The notes under the pieces were generated by a model. It was not told the origin of the DNA and did no database searches. It saw nothing but the letters and a program-made list of their open reading frames with translations. From Paraescarpia echinospica (lineage: Eukaryota > Annelida > Polychaeta > Sabellida > Siboglinidae): 64,000 nt of DNA. The stretch is from contig CM034542.1 of assembly GCA_020002185.1 (NCBI GenBank), forward strand, positions 54,405,858 to 54,469,857, read 5' to 3'. Positions 51,601 to 63,600 of the stretch are shown here, piece after piece (the stretch's first letter is position 1; each line of letters begins with the position of its first letter). Both the position numbers and the translations under genes were made by a program.

Positions 51601-54600
51601 GTCGCGATATAATTTAACCGTTCAATTTCTGGCGACGAATCGCGACGAATCATGACATCGTAGTGTGATGCGAACTCTGAAAGCAGCCCTTCTGTACTCA
51701 CTAATGGAGTTCTGCCAAAGATAACATAAGAGGAAGCCCTACCGTCGTACAGGTGATGCCGATACTCTGGCATGTTGGCAGCGAAGTAGACATGTGGGCA
51801 TTCATCAATTATGAATGGGTCCTTGTCTGTGTAGGGGTAGCACCCTGTAAAAAACATGGGCAGTAATCACTCTCATTCTACAATAACGACACAAGCTTAC
51901 ACCCTACACACGCAGCAACAAACATGGGCAGTAATCACTCTCATTCTACAATAACAACACAAGCTTACACCCTACACACGCAGCAACAAACATGGGCAGT
52001 AATCACTCTCATTCTACAATAACAACACAAGCTTACACCCTACACACGCAGCAACAAACATGGGCAGTAATCACTCTCATTCTACAATAACAACACAAGC
52101 TTACACCCTACACACGCAGCAACAAACATGGGCAGTAATCACTCTCATTCTACAATAACAACACAAGCTTACACCCTACACACGCAGCAACAAACATGGG
52201 CAGTAATCACTCTTATTGTACAATAACAACACTAGCTTACACCCTACACACGCAGCAACAAACATGGGCAGTAATCACTCTCATTCTACAATAACGACAC
52301 AAGCTTACACCCTACACACGCAGCAACAAACATGGGCAGTAATCACTCTCATTCTACAATAACAACACTAGCTTACACCCTACACACGCAGCAACAAACA
52401 TGGGCAGTAATCACTCTCATTCTACAATAACAACACACGCTTACACCCTACACACGCAGCAACAAACATGGGCAGTAATCACTCTCATTCTACAATAACA
52501 ACACAAGCTTACACCCTACACACGCAGCAACAAACATGGGCAGTAATCACTCTTATTGTACAATAACAACACACGCTTACACCCTACACACGCAGCAACA
52601 ACATGGGCAGTAATCACTCTCATTCTACAATAACAACACAAGCTTACACCCTACACACGCAGCAACAAACATGGGCAGTAATCACTCTTATTCTACAATA
52701 ACAACACAGCTTACACCCTACACACGCAGCAACAAACATGGGCAGTAATCACTCCAATAACAACACACGCTTACACCCTACACAGCAACAAACATGGGCA
52801 GTAATCACTCTCATTCTACAATAACAACACAAGCTTACACCCTACACACGCAGCAACAAACATGGGCAGTAATCACTCTCATTCTACAATAACAACACAA
52901 GCTTACACCCTACACACGCAGCAACAAACATGGGCAGTAATCACTCTTATTCTACAATAACAACACACGCTTACACCCTACACACGCAGCAACAAACATG
53001 GGCAGTAATCACTCTTATTCTACAATAACAACACACGCTTACACCCTACACACGCAGCAACAAACATGGGCAGTAATCACTCTTATTGTACAATAACAAC
53101 ACACGCTTACACCCTACACACGCAGCAACAAACATGGGTAGTAATCACTATTATTGTACAATAACAACACAAGCTTACACCCTACACACACAGCAACAAA
53201 CACGGGCAGTAATCACTCTCATTCTACAATAACAACACAAGCTTACACCCTACACACGCAGCAACAAACATGGGCAGTAATCATTCTCATTCTACAATAA
53301 CAACACAAGCTTACACCATACACACGCAGCAACAAACTTGGGCAGTAACCACACTCATTCTACAATAACGACACAAGCTTACACCCTAAACAAGCAGCAA
53401 CAAACATGGGCATTAATCACTCTCATTCTACAATAACGACACAAGCTTACACCCTACACACGCAGCAACAAACATGGGCAGTAATCACTCTCATTCTACA
53501 ATAACAACACAAGCTTACACCCTACACACGCAGCAACAAACATGGGCAGTAATCACTCTTATTGTACAATAACAACACACGCTTACACCCTACACACGCA
53601 GCAACAAACATGGGCAGTAATCACTCTCATTCTACAATAACAACACAAGCTTACACCCTACACACGCAGCAACAAACATGGGCAGTAATCACTCTCATTC
53701 TACAATAACAACACAAGCTTACACCCTACACACGCAGCAACAAACATGGGCAGTAATCACTCTCATTCTACAATAACAACACAAGCTTACACCCTACACA
53801 CGCAGCAACAAACATGGGCAGTAATCACTCTCATTCTACAATAACAACACAAGCTTACACCCTACACACGCAGCAACAAACATGGGCAGTAATCACTCTC
53901 ATTCTACAATAACAACACACGCTTACACCCTACACACGCAGCAACAAGCATGGGCAGTAATCACTCTTATTGTACAATAACAACACAAGCTTACACCCTA
54001 CACACGCAGCAACAAACATGGGCAGTAATCACTCTTATTGTACAATAACAACACACGCTTACACCCTACACACGCAGCAACAAGCATGGGCAGTAATCAC
54101 TCTCATTCTACAATAACAACACAAGCTTACACCCTACACACGCAGCAACAAACATGGGCAGTAATCACTCTTATTGTACAATAACAACACACGCTTACAC
54201 CCTACACATGCAGCAACAAACATGGGCAGTAATCACTCTCATTCTACAATAACAATACACGCTTACACCCTACACACGCAGCAACAAACATGGGCAGTAA
54301 TCACTCTTATTCTACAATAACAACACTAGCTTACACCTTACACACGCAGCAACAAACATGGGCAGTAATCACTCTCATTCTACAATAACAACACAAGCTT
54401 ACACCCTACACACGCAGCAACAAACATGGGCAGTAATCACTCTTATTGTACAATAACAACACTAGCTTACACCCTACACATGCAGCAACAAACATGGGCA
54501 GTAATCACTCTCATTTTACAATAACAACACAAGCTTACACCCTACACACGCAGCAACAAACATGGGCAGTAATCACTCTTATTCTACAATAACGACACAA

Positions 54601-57600
54601 TCTTACACCCTACACACGCAGATACAAACATGGGCAATAATCACTCTTATTCTACAATAACAACACTAGCTTACACCCTACACACGCAGCAACAAACATG
54701 GGCAGTAATCACTCTCATTCTACAATCACAACACACACTTACACCCTACACACGCAGCAACAAACATGGGCAGTAATCCCTCTCATTCTACAATAACAAC
54801 ACAGGCTTACACCCTACACACGCAGCAACAAACATGGGTAGTAATCACACTTATTCTACAATAACAACACAAGCTTACACCCTACACACGCAGCAACAAA
54901 CATGGGTAGTAATCACACTTATTCTACAATAACAACACAAGCTTACACCCTACACACGCAGCAACAAACATGGGCAGTAATCACTCTTATTCTACAATAA
55001 CAACACTAGCTTACACCCTACACACGCAGCAAAAAACATGGGCAGTAATCACACTCATTCTACAATAACAACACCGCGCGGCAACAAACATGGGCGGTAA
55101 TCCCACTCTTATTCTACAATGACGACACAATCTTACACCCTACGCACGCAGATTACAAACGTGGGCAATAATAATCGCTCTTGATACCACAATAGCAACG
55201 CTAAGCTTACACCCTACACACGCAGCAACAAACATGGGCAGTAATCACTCTTATTCTACAATAACAACACACGCTTACACCCTACACACGCAGCAACAAA
55301 CATGGGCAGTAATCACTCTTATTGTACAATAACAACACACGCTTACACCCTACACACGCAGCAACAAACATGGGCAGTAATCACTCTTATTCTACAATAA
55401 CAACACACGCTTACACCCTACACACGCAGCAACAAACATGGGCAGTAATCACTCTTATTGTACAATAACAACACACGCTTACACCCTACACACGCAGCAA
55501 CAAACATGGGTAGTAATCACTATTATTGTACAATAACAACACAAGCTTACACCCTACACACACAGCAACAAACACGGGCAGTAATCACTCTCATTCTACA
55601 ATAACAACACAAGCTTACACCCTACACACGCAGCAACAAACATGGGCAGTAATCATTCTCATTCTACAATAACAACACAAGCTTACACCATACACACGCA
55701 GCAACAAACTTGGGCAGTAACCACACTCATTCTACAATAACGACACAAGCTTACACCCTAAACAAGCAGCAACAAACATGGGCATTAATCACTCTCATTC
55801 TACAATAACGACACAAGCTTACACCCTACACACGCAGCAAAAAACATGGGCAGTAATTACTCTCATTCTACAATAACGACACAAGCTTACACCCTACACA
55901 CGCAGCAACAAACATGGGCAGTAATCACTCTCATTCTACAATAACGACACAAGCTTACACCCTACACACGCAGCAACAAACATGGCAGTAATCACTCTCA
56001 TTCTACAATAACAACACAAGCTTACACCCTACACACGCAGCAACAAACATGGGCAGTAATCACTCTTATTGTACAATAACAACACACGCTTACACCCTAC
56101 ACATGCAGCAACAACATAGCAGACCACTTCCACAGCACAACACTAGCTTCACACCCTACACACGAGCAAATAAACACATGGCAGCACCACTCTCATCTAC
56201 AATAATAACACAAGTTTACAATCTCACACACGCATAAATAAACATGGGCAGGCAATCACCTCATTCCTACAATAACGCATAATGCTTTACACCCTATGTC
56301 AATGCAGCAACAAACATGGGCAGTAATCACTCTCATTCTACAATAACAACACTAGCTTACACCCTACACACGCAGCAACAAACATGGGCAGTAATCACTC
56401 TCATTCTACAATAACAACACACGCTTACACCCTACACACGCAGCAACAAACATGGGCAGTAATCACTCTCATTCTACAATAACAACACAAGCTTACACCC
56501 TACACACGCAGCAACAAACATGGGCAGTAATCACTCTTATTGTACAATAACAACACACGCTTACACCCTACACACGCAGCAACAAGCATGGGCAGTAATC
56601 ACTCTCATTCTACAATAACAACACAAGCTTACACCCTACACACGCAGCAACAAACATGGGCAGTAATCACTCTCATTCTACAATAACAACACACGCTTAC
56701 ACCCTACACACGCAGCAACAAGCATGGGCAGTAATCACTCTTATTGTACAATAACAACACAAGCTTACACCCTACACACGCAGCAACAAACATGGGCAGT
56801 AATCACTCTCATTCTACAATAACAACACAAGCTTACACCCTACACACGCAGCAACAAACATGGGCAGTAATCACTCTTATTGTACAATAACAACACACGC
56901 TTACACCCTACACACGCAGCAACAAACATGGGCAGTAATCACTCTCATTCTACAATAACAACACACGCTTACACCCTACACACACAGCAACAAACATGGG
57001 CAGTAATCACTCTCATTCTACAATAACAACACACGCTTACACCCTACACACGCAGCAACAAACATGGGCAGTAATCACTCTCATTCTACAATAACAACAC
57101 ACGCTTACACCCTACACACGCAGCAACAAACATGGGCAGTAATCACTCTTATTGTACAATAACAACACACGCTTACACCCTACACACGCAGCAACAAACA
57201 TGGGCAGTAATCACTCTTATTCTACAATAACAACACACGCTTACACCCTACACACGCAGCAACAAACATGGGCAGGGCAGTAATCACTCTCATTCTACAA
57301 TAACACACGCCCTACACACGCAGCAACAAACATGGGCAGTAATCACTCTCATTCTACAATAACAACACAAGCTTACACCCTACACACGCAGCAACAAACA
57401 TGGGCAGTAATCACTCTTATTGTACAATAACAACACAAGCTTACACCCTACACACGCAGCAACAAACATGGGCAGTAATCACTCTTATTGTACAATAACA
57501 ACACACGCTTACACCCTACACACGCAGCAACAAACATGGGCAGTAATCACTCTTATTCTACAATAACAACACACGCTTACACCCTACACACGCAGCAACA

Positions 57601-60600
57601 AACATGGGCAGTAATCACTCTTATTGTACAATAACAACACACGCTTACACCCTACACACGCAGCAACAAACATGGGTAGTAATCACTATTATTGTACAAT
57701 AACAACACAAGCTTACACCCTACACACACAGCAACAAACACGGGCAGTAATCACTCTCATTCTACAATAACAACACAAGCTTACACCCTACACACGCAGC
57801 AACAAACATGGGCAGTAATCATTCTCATTCTACAATAACAACACAAGCTTACACCATACACACGCAGCAACAAACTTGGGCAGTAACCACACTCATTCTA
57901 CAATAACGACACAAGCTTACACCCTAAACAAGCAGCAACAAACATGGGCATTAATCACTCTCATTCTACAATAACGACACAAGCTTACACCCTACACACG
58001 CAGCAAAAAACATGGGCAGTAATCACTCTCATTCTACAATAACGACACAAGCTTACACCCTACACACGCAGCAACAAACATGGGCAGTAATCACTCTCAT
58101 TCTACAATAACAACACAAGCTTACACCCTACACACGCAGCAACAAACATGGGCAGTAATCACTCTCATTCTACAATAACAACACAAGCTTACACCCTACA
58201 CACGCAGCAACAAACATGGGCAGTAATCACTCTCATTCTACAATAACAACACACGCTTACACCCTACACACGCAGCAACAAGCATGGGCAGTAATCACTC
58301 TTATTGTACAATAACAACACAAGCTTACACCCTACACACGCAGCAACAAACATGGGCAGTAATCACTCTCATTCTACAATAACAACACAAGCTTACACCC
58401 TACACACGCAGCAACAAACATGGGCAGTAATCACTCTTATTGTACAATAACAACACACGCTTACACCCTACACACGCAGCAACAAACATGGGCAGTAATC
58501 ACTCTCATTCTACAATAACAACACAAGCTTACACCCTACACACGCAGCAACAAACATGGGCAGTAATCACTCTCATTCTACAATAACAACACAAGCTTAC
58601 ACCCTACACACGCAGCAACAAACATGGGCAGTAATCACTCTTATTCTACAATAACGACACAACCTTACACCCTACACACGCAGATACAAACATGGGCAAT
58701 AATCACTCTCATTCTACAATAACAACACTAGCTTACACCCTACACACGCAGCAAAAAACATGGGCAGTAATCACACTCATTCTACAATAACAACACAAGA
58801 TTACACCCTACACACGCAGCAACAAACATGGGCAGTAATCACTCTCATTCTACAATAACAACACAAGCTTACACCCTACACACATAGCAACAAACCAAAG
58901 GTGAGTTATCACCATTTTAGTGGAGCCATCTGGAGGATTAATCACCACTCAATTTGTCCAGGAAAGGAGAAGAAAACTGTGCATATTAAAACATTAATAA
59001 CTCTAAATATCCTCCGTTGTGTTTTTTGAAATACATCGCCAGTAGGTAGACCAGAGGCCAATGGTTCTAACATAATATTTTCATAAAACGCCAAAAATAA
59101 AGTTGAAACACACTTCAACTACCATCTTTATTAGGAACTGATTAGTTCTTCCTCTGCTCACCAGTTCCTGATGAAGACTGTCGATGACAGTCAAAATGTT
59201 GAAGTTAGTTTCAAATTTATTGTTGTGTTGTACGAAAATTTGATTATAAATTGTTCTTCAAACTTGGTGGACTTTTCCAATAATATTAAAGTTGCAATCG
59301 ATGGATGAATCAGCAAGCAACAGAGGGCTAGAATAGTTAAAGGTATAGAAGAAGATAAAGAAATACTATTGTTTCGTACTGCTGTGACACTAATGGGGAG
59401 TAAATAAAGAGTTGGTGCAGCAACCGTACAAGCCCTAGTGCAAATGTCTGCTGAAACCATGGAAACAAAACTAGCGTGAAAGGAAAATTGCAGTAGTGAA
59501 GTATACTGCGAACCAGAACTTTCTAACTAGCACTTTCTATTTTTTCATAAGCCATGTCCAGCGTTGACTGATCGTCATGACTGACCGTTGTGATTTACCG
59601 TCATAACTGACCATCGTGACTGAACATCATAACTGATCATTGTGACTGACCTTGATAACTGACCATCATGACTGACCATTGTGACTGATAACTGACCATC
59701 GTGACTGAATGTCATAACTGACCGTCATGTCTTTATCATCATGACTGACCATTGTGACTGTCATGACTGACCATTGTGACCGTCATGATTGACTGTCGTG
59801 ACTGACCATTGTGACTGAACATCATAACTGACCGTCATGAATGACCATCATGACTGGACACAGGTCATCTTGCAGTGTACTACTCACCAAGAGTGTCTGG
59901 TGCCGTTGGGGCAAGATGCCCCCAGATCAACGTCTTCTCCAATATGTCCAAATGGTCATCCAGTGAGCTGGATTTGCAGATGTCGTTGACCGGCTGACCA
60001 GAGCTGCCAAAGAGCCTGGAACAAGTGCATTTAGAGCATTGTATTGTTATCTTAATACGATATATTTACTCACACACAGAACAGCAGTTTTCCAGAAAGA
60101 CAGCACACTCTTTCTGGCCCTACACATGGAGACAGTGGAATTAAACTCCATCCTTTATCACAATAACTAACAAGTACAATGTCCTAAGTACTCCACAGAC
60201 TCACAACCACCGACACCCCATCCTAGCAGTGACCCAGTCAAATACACCACACACATACAAAACATTCTTGTGAATATTTTACATAACCATTATATGTTAG
60301 TTCTTAAAATGCACAACATCCTTCGCTGTTATCAATAATAGCCATATTACCCTGTCACCAGTTTTAATAATGCATTTTAGAATTAATATTTTATTTTAAT
60401 ATTAGTGTTTTTGATGCGTGTTTTGGACTGAATGGTATATAACTTGACATGTAAATATCTAACTTTGATGTTGTCTGTCCCAAAACTTGAATTCACCGGG
60501 TGGGTCAGTTCAACCAACCACAACTTTGCAACAAATTGACTTAAACAGATGATATCATTGTACAACTGAAATGTTGCCTTTAAACATAAAGGTAAGTTCT

Positions 60601-63600
60601 TATAGAGCACAGAATCCAGTACAAATGACTGCTCAAAGTGCTTTACACTTTACTCCCTGGCAGACTTGTTCAATCGAACACCATCTCGATTTCTCTGGGA
60701 AGCATCCAGCCATATTGTAATTAATGTGCGTAAACTATTTGTGCACAATTATCCACCACTGTCTGTCCATCCTCCGCTGTCTGTCCATCCACCGCTGTCT
60801 GTCCATCCACCTCTGTCTGTCCATCCACCGCTGTCTGTCCATCCACCGCTGTCTGTCCATCCACCGCTGTCTGTCCATCCACCCCTGTCTGTCCATCCAC
60901 CCCTGTCTGTCCATCCACCACTGTCTGTCCATCCATCACTGTCTGTCCATCCATCACTGTCTGTCCATCCACCTCTGTCTGTCCATCCACCACTGTCTGT
61001 CCATCCACCTCTGTCTGTCCATCCACCACTGTCTGTCCATCCACCGCTGTCTGTCCATCCACCTCTGTCTGTCCATCCACCGCTGTCTGTCCATCCACCA
61101 TTGTCTGTCCATCCACCGCTGTACCGCTGTCTGTCCATCCACCGCTGTACCGCTGTCTGTCCATCCACCGCTGTCTGTCCATCCACCGCTGTCTGTCCAT
61201 CCACCCCTGTCTGTCCATCCACCACTGTCTGTCCATCCACCACTGTCTGTCCATCCATCACTGTCTGTCCATCCACCACTGTCTGTCCATCCACCGCTGT
61301 CTGTCCATCCACCTCTGTCTGTCCATCCACCGCTGTCTGTCCATCCACCGTTGTCTGTCCATCCACCGCTGTCTGTCCATCCACCACTGTCTGTCCATTG
61401 ACCTCTTCCAGGTACTCATTCATACATCTAAATGAACTGGAGCAAGGTAGAGTGAGTGAACTTGCTCAAGGTTCAACACCGCAGCACAGAATTCGAACCC
61501 AGGTTTTCTCGGTCAAGAGTCCGGAGCTCTAGCCACTGCCCCAACATGCTAAACATGAAGCTCATAACACCATGCCGCCAAAATGTACCTTAACATCTTA
61601 ACCTTCACGACCTGGCATATATGGAATGCTAGACATTCTTTCAGATAGCAAACCCCGTATTCAGTTAGTTACCGCACCTGACTCCGTCAAGGCTGCACTC
61701 ATAGGGGTTGGTGACGCAATGCATTGTGGGATAGTGGAGGGCGAGGGGAAACATGCAGCGGTGGAGGGGTTGCTGGGGCAGGGTGAAGTTCGCGGGGTCA
61801 TGTTCCCCTGGCATGATGTCCACCTCGACTGACGCCTTCAACAGAAAGTAAAAGAAGAACTCAATAACAACATGCTGTTTCTTACGACCATTATTCAGAA
61901 AGATATAATTATGTACTTGGTACAATGTTTAACAAGAATGCACTACTAAATATGCAAAGAATAGAAGTTATTATTAAATGGAGTTTTGCACCTTTTTGGA
62001 TTCCACAGACCAAGAGCCTTAAAATTATACCTCAATTGTTAAAATATCATCAGGAATTCTTTTATTTATTGCTAAAATAAAAAAAACAGTTAAAAAAGTG
62101 ACGTTTTGAGAAATTAGGTTATTTAGACTCATATTGTGTATTGTTTTTTAATATGTGGATTTGCAAATGCCTGCGTTTGACTAATTTTGGACTATTTGTC
62201 GAGAAAAATAACTGGACAGTGATTTATTAGATTATAAGGTAAACATTTCTGCAAAAATCACAAACAGTTATGGATGTGACCAAGACAGCTATTTCTTTGC
62301 TCATGTGTAGAGCAAGCATGTGCGACTTATACCCAGTTCACTGTGGGGGGTCAGGTATATGCGACTTATACCCAGTTCACTGTGGGGGGTCAGGTATGTG
62401 CGACTTATACCCAGTTCACTGTGGGGGGTCAGGTATATGCGACTTATACCCAGTTCACTGTGGGGGGTCAGGCATGCGCGACTTATACCCAGTTCACTGT
62501 GGTGTGGGGGTCAGGCATGTCGCGACTTATACCCAGTTACTGTGGGGGGTCAGGCATGGAGCTTATACCCGTTCACTGTGGGGGTCAGTTATATGCGACT
62601 TTTAGTTCTGTGGGGGTCAGGCATGCGACTTATACCCAGAGGATTCACTGTGGGGGGTCAGGTATGTGTGACTTATACTGATTCACTGTAGGGGTCAGGC
62701 ATGTGCGACTTATGCAGTTCACTGTGGGGGATCAGGCATGTGCGACTTATACCCAGTTCACTGTGGGGGGTCAGGCATGTGCGACTTATACCCAGTTCAC
62801 TGTGGGGGGTCAGTTATATGCGACTTATACCCAGTTCACTGTGGGGGGTCAGGCATGTGCGACTTATACCCAGTTCACTGTGGGGGCTCAGGCATGTGCG
62901 ACTTATACCCAGTTCACTGTGGGGGGTCAGGTATGTGCGACTTATACCCAGTTCACTGTGGGGGATCAGGCATGTGCGACTTATACCCAGTTCACTGTGG
63001 GGGGTCAGGCATGTGCGACTTATACCCAGTTCACTGTGGGGGGTCAGGTATGTGCGACTTATACCCAGTTCACTGTGGGGGGTCAGGTATGTGCGACTTA
63101 TACCCAGTTCACTGTGGGGGGTCAGGCATGTGCGACTTATACCCAGTTCACTGTGGGGGCTCAGGCATGTGCGACTTATACCCAGTTCACTGTGGGGGGT
63201 CAGGTATGTGCGACTTATACCCAGTTCACTGTGGGGGGTCAGGCATGTGCGACTTATACCCAGTTCACTGTGGGGGGTCAGGCATGTGCGACTTATACCC
63301 AGTTCACTGTGGGGGGTCAGGTATGTGCGACTTATACCCAGTTCACTGTGGGGGGTCAGGCATGTGCGACTTATACCCGGTTCACTGTGGGGGATCAGGC
63401 ATGTGCAACTTATACCCTCTTCACTGTGGGGGGTCAGGCATGTGCGACTTATACCCGGTTCACCGTGGGGGGTCAGGCATGTGCGACTTGTGGAGGGTCA
63501 CAAATGTAGTGCGAGTGTAGTCAGTGAAGCCGACACTTACAGCGAGTTGCACCAGGATGTCATCGAGAGCTCTGACCGCCTCCACGCTCGCAGCGTCCGT

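Noticed and set aside
51135..51617. 160-residue plus-strand open frame upstream of exon D
   Set aside because: It starts inside a dispersed repeat and has no recognisable domain.
51849..58895. CRISPR-like array
   Set aside because: Monomers are contiguous with no unique spacers, and the context is a eukaryotic intron.
60666..61532. Long PPLSVH repeat protein
   Set aside because: It is the 18-bp minisatellite inside a SINE, with parallel open frames in other phases and on the other strand.
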